From assembly GCA_025936755.1 (NCBI GenBank), contig JAICSS010000024.1, forward strand, positions 1-36,651: a stretch of 36,651 nucleotides of DNA. Direction: 5' to 3'. How positions within the stretch are numbered: the stretch's first letter is position 1; every line of letters begins with the position of its first letter. The stretch is from Solirubrobacterales bacterium. Lineage in GTDB: Bacteria > Actinomycetota > Thermoleophilia > Solirubrobacterales > 70-9. Below the pieces are notes generated by a model. That model did not search any database. It had not been told where the DNA came from and saw only the letters and a list, made by a program, of their open reading frames with translations. Shown here piece by piece: positions 17,118 to 25,290 of this stretch. The position numbers and the translations under genes were made by a program.

Positions 17118-17757
17118 CCGCCGGGGGCGGGACGTCGAGCGTGTGGCCGCGCCGCACCTTCGCCGCCAGATAGCGGGCGTTCGCGGCGGACAGGTGCACC
17201 CCCGTCGGCACCCGCTCGGTCACGGTCACCCCGAAGCGGCCGAGCTGGCGGGCCTTGTCGGGGTTGTTGGAGAGCAGGGCGACCCGCGGGGCTCCGAGGG
17301 CGCGCAGCATCTGGGCGGCGACGAGGTAGCTGCGCTCGTCCTCGTGGTGGCCCAGCGCGAGGTTGGCCTCGTAGGTGTCCATTCCCTCGTCCTGCAGCGC
17401 GTAGGCGTCGAGCTTGGGGTAGAGGCCGATGCCGCGTCCCTCCTGGCGCAGGTACAGCAGGTAGCCACCGGAGTCGGCGATCAGCTCGACGGCCTCGCGC
17501 AGCTGCGCGCCGCAGTCGCATCGCTGACTGCCGAACACGTCTCCGGTGAGGCACTCGCTGTGCGGCCGGACCAGCGGCTCGAGCTGGTTCTCGGTGAAGC
17601 CGAGCGGGCCGGTCCGGTCACCGAGGCCGAAGGCGACGTGCTCGCGGCCGTCGATCAGGCCGTCGAAGCTGAACACCCGGGCGAAGCTGGTGTTGCCGTC
17701 GGAGAAGCGCACGGGCATCGAGACCTGGGTACGGATCGTCGCCGTGGGCAGCGGCAT
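17113..17757 (-). CDS. ribA: GTP cyclohydrolase II
   Basis: A 214-residue enzyme that opens GTP to 2,5-diamino-6-ribosylamino-pyrimidinone 5'-phosphate plus formate and pyrophosphate, the entry to riboflavin synthesis. The zinc site is complete: C69, C80 and C82 in HSECLTGDVFGSQRCDCG. LRQEGRGIGL carries the catalytic arginine, and the tyrosine of AYALQ (Y119), linked to complete turnover rather than stopping at the formylated intermediate, is present. There is no DHBP synthase (RibB) domain fused to it and no ribE or ribH nearby, so this is probably a cluster-dedicated paralogue. The ATG overlaps the stop of the reductase gene upstream on the same strand. Confidence 0.93.
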   Translation of the reverse strand: MPLPTATIRTQVSMPVRFSDGNTSFARVFSFDGLIDGREHVAFGLGDRTGPLGFTENQLEPLVRPHSECLTGDVFGSQRCDCGAQLREAVELIADSGGYLLYLRQEGRGIGLYPKLDAYALQDEGMDTYEANLALGHHEDERSYLVAAQMLRALGAPRVALLSNNPDKARQLGRFGVTVTERVPTGVHLSAANARYLAAKVRRGHTLDVPPPAA

Positions 17758-18449
17758 CAGTCGGTCTCGAAGCGGGCCGAGAGGGCGTAGCGCAACAGCA
17801 CCACGTCGCCGATCTGGCGGACCTCCGCCAGCCGCGCGCGGCGGTCGGGATTCCACGGGAAACGTCCGTCGCTGACGAAGCGCGTGGCCCGGGAGTCGCC
17901 GACGAAGAAGGGCGCGACGACCAGCTGCAGCTCGTCGACGAGATCGTCGGTCAGGAACTGGGTGTGGACCCTGCCGCCGCCCTCGACCATCAGGCGCCGC
18001 ACGCCGCGCTCGCCGAGGTCCTCGGTGAGGCGGCTCATCCTCACCCGCCGGCCGCCGTCGACGACGGTCGCCACCGACCCCAGGCGCGAGCGGGCGTCGG
18101 CCACGCGCGGGCTCGTGCAGTAGACGACCTTCTCGATGTCGCCGGCGGTGAAGAAGTCGGCCTGGGCGTCGAGCTCCATCCGTTCGGTCACGGTGACCTT
18201 CATCGGCGACGGCGGAAGCCCGCGGGCCCTGCGCTCCTCGCGGCGGTCGTGCGAGCGCACCAGCAACCGCGGGTTGTCCATGCGGACGGTGGTAGCGCCG
18301 ACCAGGATCGCGTCGGAGGAGGCGCGCACCTCGTCGACCCGGTCGAAGTCGGCGTCGTTGGAGAGCTCGAGGCGCCGTGGCGCCGCGCTGCCGAGATAGC
18401 CGTCGATCGAGAGGGCGCAGCTCAACAGGATGTAGGGGCGGTCGGGCAT
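17757..18449 (-). CDS. RibD C-terminal-type reductase (DHFR fold)
   Basis: A 230-residue stand-alone reductase of the RibD_C/DHFR fold, predicted to reduce the ribosylamino side chain of the GTP cyclohydrolase II product with NADPH. Family marks are ILLSCALSIDGYLGS, SDAILVGATTVRMDNPRLLV and LMVEGGGRVHTQFLTDDLVD. The deaminase half of a normal bacterial RibD is absent, so the pathway may use the reductase-first order or a product that stays aminated. It is translationally coupled to ribA downstream by an ATGA overlap and lies 11 bp from the phosphotransferase/sulfatase fusion gene. Confidence 0.87.
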   Translation of the reverse strand: MPDRPYILLSCALSIDGYLGSAAPRRLELSNDADFDRVDEVRASSDAILVGATTVRMDNPRLLVRSHDRREERRARGLPPSPMKVTVTERMELDAQADFFTAGDIEKVVYCTSPRVADARSRLGSVATVVDGGRRVRMSRLTEDLGERGVRRLMVEGGGRVHTQFLTDDLVDELQLVVAPFFVGDSRATRFVSDGRFPWNPDRRARLAEVRQIGDVVLLRYALSARFETD

Positions 18450-18460
18450 TCCGCTCGCCG

Positions 18461-20734
18461 CTACCGGGCCGCCGGCTTGGAGTCGAAGGCTTCCAGGAAC
18501 CGGTCGCGGAAGGAGCTCATCGGCCAGACCGGGGCGTCCTTGCGGGGTTTCAGGCCGGGATTCCAGCCCCAGCCTTCGATCCGCCTCAACACGCTCGGGT
18601 CGTGGGCGATGATCGAGATCGGCACCTGGTGGCCGGCCCGTTCACCGGTGACGGGGTTCCGCGGTTGGTGGTCGCCGAGCTCGATCACCACCAGGTTCTT
18701 CCTGCCATAGCGCTGAATGAACCCGGTCAGGGTGTTGATCGTGTAGACGATCGACCTGCCGTAGTTCGCCTGGACGCGCGGCGCGTCGCCCCAGTACGAG
18801 AGGAACGCCCCGCCTTCGTAGTGATTCGGGAGGCGGTCGTAGACCGAGCCGTCGCCGACCTCGTTCCAGCCGATTTCCGCCGGGATCCGGTTCCAGGGCT
18901 GGTGGCTCGAGACCGTGTCGACCTCGGCGAAGAGCGGCCGGCGGTGCGTCTTCCCGAGCTCGAGCCGCTCCAGCGCCGAGTAGATGTACTGGTCGGGCAT
19001 CGCCGCGTAGGAGAAGGTCGGGCCGCGATAGCCGACCTGGTTGCGGTCGTAGATCTCGTCCCAGTGGTAGAAGGCCTTCCCTTCCGGCCAGGGACGGTCG
19101 TTCGAGGGCACGTCGTCGACGGTCCGCCAGCCGGCGCGGTTGAACGCCGAGGCAAGCGTGAGGCGCCGTTCCGGCAGCAGCTGGGCGTAGCGGCGTAGGT
19201 TGTGGACCCAGAGCCCCGAATTCAGGGTCGAGTGCGCCAGCCAGCTGCCGCCGCCGAAGGTCGGTGAGATCAGGAAGCCGCTGCGGGAGTGGAACCCGGC
19301 GCTCGCCAGTCGCCTGTTCCCCGCGGCCAGCGCTTCGTCGACTTCGGGCGCGAACGAGGATTCTTCGATCGCCACCCGGCCGAAGGACTCGGCGAACACG
19401 AGCAGGACGTCCTTGCCGCGCAGGGCCCGCAGCAGCGACCCGGTCGGAATGCCGCGGTACGGGTCGTGCTTGATCGCGGCGGCGAAGACGCCGACGTCGT
19501 TCACTTCGGCTCGCAACGTCTGTGCCTCGTCGACGAGCACGCCGGCGGAGATGGCGGAGGCGATCGGCGTGGGGGAGGCGAACTGCGCGCCGAGCACGGC
19601 GCAAGCCGCCCCGACCGCGCCGAGGCCCGCGACGGTCCGGAGCGCAAAGCGGCGATTGTCGGCCGCGACCCGCGTCACCCGCAGCATCGCCAGGGGCAGG
19701 AGGACGATCGCGGCCGCCACGCCGACCACGGCGCCTATCTCGATCAGCCGCGCCTGCGACGCGCCGTTCTCCAGGCGCAGGGTTTCGAGGGCGTTCCCGA
19801 TCTGCCCGATGTCGCCGAGGGGTTCGAACGGACGATCGAACAACGAGAAGATCTGGTAGTCGACCACCTTCAGGACGACCACCAGCGCCAGGGCCAGCCC
19901 GGCGAGCACCGCCAGGATCCGCCGGCCGGCGGCCGGCAGGAAGACCGCCAGCGCGACCAGGACGAGACCCTCGGTCGGGATCCTCAGGAACGCGGCCGAG
20001 CCGAAACGGCCCGGCTGGTCGGGAGCGACCAGCGCGGCCCACACGAGCGCGATGGACGAGGCCGTCAGCGTGAGGGCGACGACCGCCCGGGGCTCGCCGC
20101 GTCCGCGCCCGGCCCCCGCGGGCCGGTCATCCGCGAGCGCCGGGCCCGCGCCGGCCCGGGATCGGGAAGCCTCTCGGCGCCTGCGGCTCGAGAGCCACCA
20201 CACGTCCCGGCCGAACGACTCCGCGAGCAGCACGAGCGCGACCCCGAGGGCGGCCTTCGCCAGGCCCGACGGCAGCACCTGCGCGGCCGCGACCGCGAGG
20301 ACGATCCCCTGTATCGCGCACACGACCTTGCGCCAATGGCGCGGCGGCAGCGGCGCGCGCAGCCACGGAAGCACGTATCCGGCCGCGAGGAAGGCGTAGC
20401 GGGCCGCGCCGATCGCGAGCACCCAGGCGCCGAACGAGCGGGCGACGTACACGCTCAGGACCGCGATCAGGAACGCGTCGACCTCCGCATCCAGGCGCTC
20501 GCCCCGCGCCGACGCCGTGCCGGTGCGCCGTGCGACCTGCCCGTCGACCGCGTCGAGGACGAGCGCGGCCGCCGCGAGCGACACCAGCAGGCCGACCGGC
20601 GCGGGCCCGGTGAACGAGCCCGCGACCAGACCCGCGACCCCGGCGGAGAGCGCGGCGCGGGCGAGCGTCACCCAGTCGGCCGGACCGAGGCGGTCGCTGT
20701 CCCAGTAGGAGCGTCGCGAGGGGTCGACTGCCAT
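18461..20734 (-). CDS. CDP-alcohol phosphotransferase fused to sulfatase-fold enzyme
   Basis: A 757-residue membrane protein with two catalytic units. Residues about 15-185 hold a CDP-alcohol phosphatidyltransferase domain with the full metal motif D61, D64, D82 and D86 in DAVDGQVARR...GERLDAEVD. A charged linker (185-215) leads to a second membrane region (about 217-385). Residues 435-750 form an alkaline-phosphatase/sulfatase-superfamily domain: metal-binding E449 in LLVFAESFGR, a nucleophile candidate Ser/Thr in FGGGSWLAHSTL (493-504), and metal-binding D688/H689 in GDHQP. LtaS and EptA phosphotransferases use this fold outside the membrane. The fusion suggests assembly and transfer of a phospho-alcohol headgroup. 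It begins the minus-strand half of the cluster. Confidence 0.85.
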   Translation of the reverse strand: MAVDPSRRSYWDSDRLGPADWVTLARAALSAGVAGLVAGSFTGPAPVGLLVSLAAAALVLDAVDGQVARRTGTASARGERLDAEVDAFLIAVLSVYVARSFGAWVLAIGAARYAFLAAGYVLPWLRAPLPPRHWRKVVCAIQGIVLAVAAAQVLPSGLAKAALGVALVLLAESFGRDVWWLSSRRRREASRSRAGAGPALADDRPAGAGRGRGEPRAVVALTLTASSIALVWAALVAPDQPGRFGSAAFLRIPTEGLVLVALAVFLPAAGRRILAVLAGLALALVVVLKVVDYQIFSLFDRPFEPLGDIGQIGNALETLRLENGASQARLIEIGAVVGVAAAIVLLPLAMLRVTRVAADNRRFALRTVAGLGAVGAACAVLGAQFASPTPIASAISAGVLVDEAQTLRAEVNDVGVFAAAIKHDPYRGIPTGSLLRALRGKDVLLVFAESFGRVAIEESSFAPEVDEALAAGNRRLASAGFHSRSGFLISPTFGGGSWLAHSTLNSGLWVHNLRRYAQLLPERRLTLASAFNRAGWRTVDDVPSNDRPWPEGKAFYHWDEIYDRNQVGYRGPTFSYAAMPDQYIYSALERLELGKTHRRPLFAEVDTVSSHQPWNRIPAEIGWNEVGDGSVYDRLPNHYEGGAFLSYWGDAPRVQANYGRSIVYTINTLTGFIQRYGRKNLVVIELGDHQPRNPVTGERAGHQVPISIIAHDPSVLRRIEGWGWNPGLKPRKDAPVWPMSSFRDRFLEAFDSKPAAR

Positions 20735-20775
20735 GGCTTAGGGCCCCGGCCGCGGGCCGATGCTTTGCGGCGGAC

Positions 20776-20781
20776 TAGCAT
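20776..20781 (+). promoter_or_regulatory. candidate -10 box TAGCAT, leaderless start
   Basis: TAGCAT fits TANNNT and ends 7 bp before the GTG at 20789. No Shine-Dalgarno sequence precedes that GTG. It lies in the 54-bp gap between divergent genes, where a promoter is expected. Confidence 0.35.
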
Positions 20782-20788
20782 CCTCGGC

Positions 20789-21553
20789 GTGAAGCAGGAC
20801 GAGCGCGCTCCCTTCGTGCGTGCCCTCCAACGGGCCCGGGAAGGGGCGTATGCGCCCGGCGAGTTCGTCGAACAGGAGAGCTTCATGGGGGCCGCCGAAG
20901 TCCGGGCGCTGGCGCGTCACGCGGGCATCGGCCCCGGCGTCCCGGTGCTCGACCTCTGCTGCGGCATCGGGGGCCCGGGGCGCTTCATCGCCCGGGAGAC
21001 CGGCTGCGACTACCTCGGGGTCGACTACAGCGCGGGCGCCGTCGAGATCGCGCGCCGGCGCGCCGGCGAGCTTCCGTGCCGCTTCGAGGTGGCCCGGATC
21101 CCGCCGCTTCCCCCCGGCCCGTTCGAGGTGGTGCTCCTGCTCGAGACGATGCTGGCATTCGCCGAGAAGGAGCCGTTGCTCCGGCAGATCTCCCGCGCGC
21201 TCACGATCGGCGGGCGGTTCGCCTGCACCTTCGAGGGAGGCCCGCCCCTCACCGAGGCGGAGCGAGAGCGGATGCCCGACGCGGACACCGTCTGGCTCGT
21301 CCCGATCGAGGAGATGCTCGCTTCCCTGGACCGGGTCGGGCTGGTCGTCCGTAGGCAGGAAGACCGCACTCGGTCGCACGCCGCCACGGCCGAAGCGCTG
21401 ACCGAGGCGTTCGCCGCCGACGCCGCCGCCATCGCCGCGGAGATCGGAGACGGGGCGCTGGAGGAGCTGCTGGCCGCCCACAGGCTGTGGAGCGACTGGC
21501 TGCGGACGGGACGCGTGCGCAAGGTCGCCCTGGTCGCGGAGAGGACCCGCTGA
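20789..21553 (+). CDS. class I SAM-dependent methyltransferase (DMT/SDMT-like)
   Basis: A 254-residue methyltransferase starting at a GTG. Motif I is VLDLCCGIGGPGRFIARETG, followed by YLGVDYSAGAVEIARRR, a pattern seen in sarcosine/dimethylglycine-type N-methyltransferases. The middle EVVLLLETMLAFAEKEPLLR and ALTIGGRFACTFEGG complete the fold. It is transcribed alone between the divergent fusion gene and a converging methyltransferase operon. The substrate is unknown; an amino group on the cluster product is one possibility. Confidence 0.82.
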   Translation: MKQDERAPFVRALQRAREGAYAPGEFVEQESFMGAAEVRALARHAGIGPGVPVLDLCCGIGGPGRFIARETGCDYLGVDYSAGAVEIARRRAGELPCRFEVARIPPLPPGPFEVVLLLETMLAFAEKEPLLRQISRALTIGGRFACTFEGGPPLTEAERERMPDADTVWLVPIEEMLASLDRVGLVVRRQEDRTRSHAATAEALTEAFAADAAAIAAEIGDGALEELLAAHRLWSDWLRTGRVRKVALVAERTR

Positions 21554-21561
21554 CCCCGGCG

Positions 21562-22251
21562 TCATCTCGACGCCCCGCTCGGAGCGGCCGGCGACCCGGC
21601 CGCGAGGAACGCGGTCCCGAAGCACAACTCGCTCCAGAGGAGATCGCCCAGCGCCTCCTGCATGGATGCGCGAACCCCCTCCCAGGGGCGGCGCGCGAGC
21701 CACTCGTCGATCGAGCCGAACGGGCGCCCGAGCGCGGTTCCGAGCCGTGCCAGCATCGGATGCGTGTCGTCAGGGGCCTTGAGATCGAGCACGACGCAGC
21801 GCCCGTCGCGAGCGAGCGCTGCGGCGCCACGGGCGATGACGTCCCCGCAGTCGGGCAGGTGCGAGAGGGCGTAGGTCGAGAGGACCGCGTCGATCCCGGC
21901 CGGGAAGGCGTAGTCGGCCGCGTCGGCCTGTACGAGGCTGACGTTGCTCCAGCCGTTGCGCTCTATCCGGCGCTGGGCCTGGGCGAGCATCGCGTCGGTG
22001 AGATCGACGCCGACGATCCGGCCGCCAGGGCCGATCGCCCGCTCGATCAGCGGGAAGTTCTGACCGGTGCCGCAGGCGACGTCGACGACGGTGGCGCCGG
22101 GGCGAAGCCGGAGTGCTTGCACGGCGCGGCGGCGCTGGGCCTGCTGGGGGTATCCGGGCACGGGGTAGAGCCGGGAGACGACGTCGTAGTGCTTGGCCTT
22201 CCTGCGGTAGGTCGCGATCAGGCGCTCCTGCGTGGCGTCGAGCTGGCTCAT
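21562..22251 (-). CDS. UbiE-like SAM-dependent methyltransferase
   Basis: A 229-residue methyltransferase. KAKHYDVVSRLYPVPGYPQQ at the N-terminus resembles lipid-modifying UbiE/PmtA/BtaB types. Motif I is VVDVACGTGQNFPLIERAIG, then GVDLTDAMLAQAQRRI. STYALSHLPDCGDVIARG and DGRCVVLDLKAP are the later motifs. The Y-x-x-V/L-S-R-L-Y element hints at a membrane lipid or quinone substrate. Its ATG overlaps the stop of the SRPBCC gene, so the three genes 23749-21562 are one coupled unit. Confidence 0.83.
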   Translation of the reverse strand: MSQLDATQERLIATYRRKAKHYDVVSRLYPVPGYPQQAQRRRAVQALRLRPGATVVDVACGTGQNFPLIERAIGPGGRIVGVDLTDAMLAQAQRRIERNGWSNVSLVQADAADYAFPAGIDAVLSTYALSHLPDCGDVIARGAAALARDGRCVVLDLKAPDDTHPMLARLGTALGRPFGSIDEWLARRPWEGVRASMQEALGDLLWSELCFGTAFLAAGSPAAPSGASR

Positions 22252-22772
22252 GGCGGGCGCTCTTCGAGCGGGCGCTCCGTGGAGACTCCACCGGGACTCG
22301 CGTCCCTACGGGGGATGGACTCGACCGCAGCCTTGATCGCGACCATCTCGATGTCCATCACACGCTGGATCCGGTCCCGGAAGGCACGCCTGGGAAGTGC
22401 GCGCATGACATTCCTGAAGTCGACCTCGACCCACATCTCGGTCTCGGTCCGCCCACCGTCGATCGGTGCGAGCTCCATTCCCCAGCGCGCCGCCGAGGTG
22501 CCCAGCGGCCCGGCGAAGGCCAGGCTGCGGGGCGCCTCCACCGCGGTCACGTGCTGGGCTCGGTGGCGAGTGGCTCCGAACATCAACTTCGCTCGCTGCT
22601 CTACCCGCGCGCCCGGCGCCAGCGGACCCCCGCCGGCGACCCAGCCTGCCTGGACGGTCGGCGCCCACTGCGGCCAGCGTTCGACGTCGCAGATGTAGTC
22701 CCACACCTCGGGGACGCTGCGGCCGATCGCCAGTCGGCTCTCGCACCTGATCGTCTTCGCGCCGGCGCTCAT
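22248..22772 (-). CDS. SRPBCC-fold lipid/ligand-binding protein
   Basis: A 174-residue protein of the START/Bet v 1-like SRPBCC superfamily. RLAIGRSVPEVWDYICDVER begins the fold and WPQWAPTVQAGW is the typical tryptophan-rich element; RHRAQHVTAVEAPRSLAFAG and GGRTETEMWVEVDF form the strands, with a long C-terminal helix. Such proteins bind hydrophobic ligands or act as polyketide cyclases. Both ends overlap neighbours by four bases, so it is coupled with the methyltransferase and the membrane protein. A carrier for a hydrophobic intermediate is the simplest reading. Confidence 0.82.
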   Translation of the reverse strand: MSAGAKTIRCESRLAIGRSVPEVWDYICDVERWPQWAPTVQAGWVAGGGPLAPGARVEQRAKLMFGATRHRAQHVTAVEAPRSLAFAGPLGTSAARWGMELAPIDGGRTETEMWVEVDFRNVMRALPRRAFRDRIQRVMDIEMVAIKAAVESIPRRDASPGGVSTERPLEERPP

Positions 22773-23749
22773 GACGCCTTGCCCGGGTGAGGACGTTGGC
22801 GATGCCAGGCGCCGAGGAGCACCTCGGGCGCCGACCCGCGGCGCCGGGGGAGCCACTCCAGGAGCAGCACGAATCCACCGGGGAGGCTGGCTGCGAGCAC
22901 CATGATTCCGTAGGCGACGGCCGTCGCGGCGCCAAGGCCGGCGCCGAGCCCCGCCGCGGAAAAGGCCCAGGCCGTGACGCCCTCGCGAGGCCCCCAGCCG
23001 CCGATGTTCGGCAGCGCCATGGCCATGATCGAGATGAATGCCAGCGGCAGGAGGCGGGTGACGGGGGCGGTGACCCCCACCGCGCGGGCGGCGATCAGGA
23101 AGGTGAGCACGTGGCCGAGCACGCCAACGGTCGACGCGAACAGGACCCTCGGCAGCGCCCGCCTGGTGAGCAGGCCTCTGTGGACGTCCGCCACCGCCGC
23201 GTTCCGCGCGCGCTCCCACCGGGAATGCACGCGTCCCGTTCGCGCCTGGACGACGAGGAAGGCGGCCGCCGCCGCCGCGAGCAGCGCAAGCGCCGCGAAC
23301 GGCATCGCCGAACGCAGAGGCGAAGGCATCGCGAGGAGAACCGAGACGGTCAGCAACACCTGGACGAACTGCCCGGCGGTGCGCTCCCAGACGACTGCCC
23401 TCAGGGCATGACCGAGGTTCCGGACGTCGCGCCCATGGCGCACGCCGCGATGCACATCCCCGGCGACGCCGCCGGGAAGCGTGAGGTTCAGAAAGAGGGC
23501 CCGGTAGTAGGCCGCGAACGCGTCGGCCAGGGACAGCCGCACGCCGAGGCCGGCGGCCACGGTCTGCCACCGCCAGGCGAAGCAGACGGTGGTGAGGAGG
23601 AAGATGGCCGCTGCGGCCCCGAGCGCCCGGCCGTCGAGCGCGCGCGCCCCGTCGAGCAACGGGCCGCTGCCGAGGCGCCAGGTTACGGTCGCCAGCACGG
23701 CCGCTCCGACCGCTGGACCGGCCGCCCGGAAAATTCCCCTCGTGCCCAT
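22769..23749 (-). CDS. UPF0104/LPG-synthase-type polytopic membrane protein
   Basis: A 326-residue membrane protein of the lysylphosphatidylglycerol synthase transmembrane/UPF0104 family, with seven or eight helices. The family landmark is LFLNLTLPGGVAGDVHRGVR followed by VWERTAGQFVQVLL, and later LPNIGGWGPREGVTAWAF. The ATG at 23749 is preferred over an in-frame GTG 66 bases upstream because GGTGGAGG lies about nine bases before it and the extra N-terminus is hydrophilic. Relatives move or build lipids and lipid-linked intermediates. It starts the three-gene minus-strand operon and supports a membrane-associated product. Confidence 0.83.
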   Translation of the reverse strand: MGTRGIFRAAGPAVGAAVLATVTWRLGSGPLLDGARALDGRALGAAAAIFLLTTVCFAWRWQTVAAGLGVRLSLADAFAAYYRALFLNLTLPGGVAGDVHRGVRHGRDVRNLGHALRAVVWERTAGQFVQVLLTVSVLLAMPSPLRSAMPFAALALLAAAAAAFLVVQARTGRVHSRWERARNAAVADVHRGLLTRRALPRVLFASTVGVLGHVLTFLIAARAVGVTAPVTRLLPLAFISIMAMALPNIGGWGPREGVTAWAFSAAGLGAGLGAATAVAYGIMVLAASLPGGFVLLLEWLPRRRGSAPEVLLGAWHRQRPHPGKAS

Positions 23750-23896
23750 CCGGCCGTCGCCTCCACCGAGGTTCGGCTCGGCGTGGATCTCTATTCCGCT
23801 GCGGCTCGCTTCCACCGACCGGTGTACGGAGGCTCTCCCGCAAAGGTTCGGCCACGAGGAAAGCGGGCCCCGATCAGGGGCAGATGCCGGTCGGCT

Positions 23897-24139
23897 TCAG
23901 CTGCCTCCTGCGTGCGGCGGCGCATCGTCGAGCGGAGCTCGGCTGAAGGCGGGGCGGTTGCCGGCGCGTACCGAGCGGTAGAGGATCGCCAGGACCAGCA
24001 CCGGCGGCAGGGCCCAGGCCGGCAGGCCCGTGGCGGCGGCGAGCGCGGTCAGCGCCAGCGACGCCGTCACGGCCACGGCGACGTGCCAGTCCTCGCCGGC
24101 GACGAAGCTACACGCAGCCAGGGCGGCGCGGCCGATCAT
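23897..24139 (-). CDS. small two-helix membrane protein
   Basis: An 80-residue hydrophobic protein: residues about 18-37 (HVAVAVTASLALTALAAATG) and 40-55 (WALPPVLVLAILYRSV) are membrane helices, then a hydrophilic tail. The ATG overlaps the stop of the upstream membrane protein gene (ATGA), so the two are coupled. No family is recognised. Confidence 0.55.
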   Translation of the reverse strand: MIGRAALAACSFVAGEDWHVAVAVTASLALTALAAATGLPAWALPPVLVLAILYRSVRAGNRPAFSRAPLDDAPPHAGGS

Positions 24140-24882
24140 GCGCTCACCGGCGTCCCCTTCGCGCGTCGTTGGCGTAGGTCCCAGACCATCGCCGTCGAGG
24201 CGGCCAGGATCAGGAGGAGAAGCGGCGCCAGGGCGGCCTCGCCTCCGGGCCATGAGGCGCCGGCTCCCTCGGCGCTCCAAAACACGCCGAAGGTCGTCAG
24301 CAGCACGCCGACCGCGAATTTCATCGCGTTCTCCGGAACCCGTGCCAGAGGCGCCCGAGCGGCCAGCCCAGCAAGGACGACGAGAGCGACGGCGAGCGCC
24401 GCGGCGCCCGCGGCAAGCGGGACTTCGCCGCGGTTGGCGCCGAAGGTGACGACGATGAAGGCGACCTCCAGACCCTCGAGCAGCACCGCTTTGAAGGAGA
24501 TCGCGAAGCCGTAGGAGTCGAAGCCGCTCGCCGCCGGCGCCAGCGCCGCCGCTTCGCGCTCCTCGGCGAAGATCGCCAGCTCGTCGTGCAGGGCCTTCGC
24601 CCCCGCGGCGCGGAGGATCGCCTTTCGCAGCCACTGTAGGCCGAAGATCAGGAGCAGGCCGCCGACGCACAGCCGCAGCAGGCCGATCGGAACATCGACC
24701 AGCGCCGGCCCGGCCACCCCGACGATCGCCGCCAGGACCGCCAGCGCCGCGCCGACCCCCGCCAGGGCCGAGGACCAGTGTCGGCTGGAGCCGACAGCGA
24801 GCACGATCGTGAACGCCTCCACCACCTCGACTGCGCTGGCAAGGAAGACCGAGAACGCGAGACCTGCCTGGGCGCCGCTCAT
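24136..24882 (-). CDS. COG4280-like polytopic membrane protein
   Basis: A 248-residue membrane protein with about six helices in two related halves. Each half has an acidic helix motif: ASAVEVVEAFTIVLAVGSS near residues 15-33 and FKAVLLEGLEVAFIVVTFGA near 130-150. Paired E-x-x-E/EGLE helices of this kind occur in cation transporters of the GDT1 and FTR1 types and in the uncharacterised COG4280 group. Metal transport is plausible but not shown. It is cotranscribed with the 80-residue protein downstream. Confidence 0.68.
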   Translation of the reverse strand: MSGAQAGLAFSVFLASAVEVVEAFTIVLAVGSSRHWSSALAGVGAALAVLAAIVGVAGPALVDVPIGLLRLCVGGLLLIFGLQWLRKAILRAAGAKALHDELAIFAEEREAAALAPAASGFDSYGFAISFKAVLLEGLEVAFIVVTFGANRGEVPLAAGAAALAVALVVLAGLAARAPLARVPENAMKFAVGVLLTTFGVFWSAEGAGASWPGGEAALAPLLLLILAASTAMVWDLRQRRAKGTPVSA

Positions 24883-25290
24883 CGTCTCTCAATTGCCTCG
24901 GGGTCGGCCTTGCCCATGCGCTAATGGTGGCTGACGGGAAACTTTGACTCCCGCTTCAGGCTGACGGCGGCACAGGTCCGCGTCGAGGGGAATATGCACC
25001 AACGCAGCGGGCTTTGCATGGAGCTAGGCGGATTCGAACCGCCGACCTCCTGGGTGCGATTTACGCCGCTGGTTCTCTGCGGGTCGCGCGAATCCCGCAT
25101 GACAAGTGGGCTTGCGCCGCTCGCGATTCGCCACCGACCGCGCCCGATATGCGCGGATATGTGGCGATTGTCGGGCCATCTCGGGTTAAGTCCCTCGGTA
25201 AGAACCTGCTGATCATGGTTGGCGGGGTACCATGACTCTTTTGTCGTGAGAGGGGTTATCGGGCGTTGGCCCCTGCGATCATCGTCTTAG
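24883..25290. other. gene-free stretch containing the left island end
   Basis: This 408-base gap lies between the COG4280-like gene and the first island gene. It contains the left 43-bp tRNA repeat (25018-25060). To the left is ordinary intergenic chromosome. To the right are about 230 bases of lower-GC sequence without a convincing gene or integrase remnant. Open frames through the repeat are antisense tRNA artefacts. Confidence 0.6.
25018..25060 (-). repeat. attL: 43-bp copy of the tRNA-Ala(CGC) 3' half
   Basis: The 43 bases are identical to 29361-29403, which span the anticodon loop to the 3' end of tRNA-Ala(CGC) plus one flanking base. Identity stops abruptly on both sides. A 3' tRNA fragment facing an intact tRNA across a stretch of foreign-looking genes is the usual footprint of tyrosine-recombinase integration. 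Confidence 0.85.

Noticed and set aside
17113-18449. Ordinary riboflavin operon
   Set aside because: Only RibA and the reductase domain are present; ribE, ribH, RibB and the deaminase are missing, and the neighbours are glycosyl- and methyltransferases.
24994-25235. Open frames with GGFEPPTSWV/RRIRTADLLGA peptides
   Set aside because: These are translations of the antisense tRNA 3' half, a classic annotation artefact. The DNA is the attL repeat.
25061-25290. Integrase or excisionase remnant at the island's left end
   Set aside because: No reading frame shows the tyrosine recombinase R...HxxR...Y pattern or a small HTH protein.
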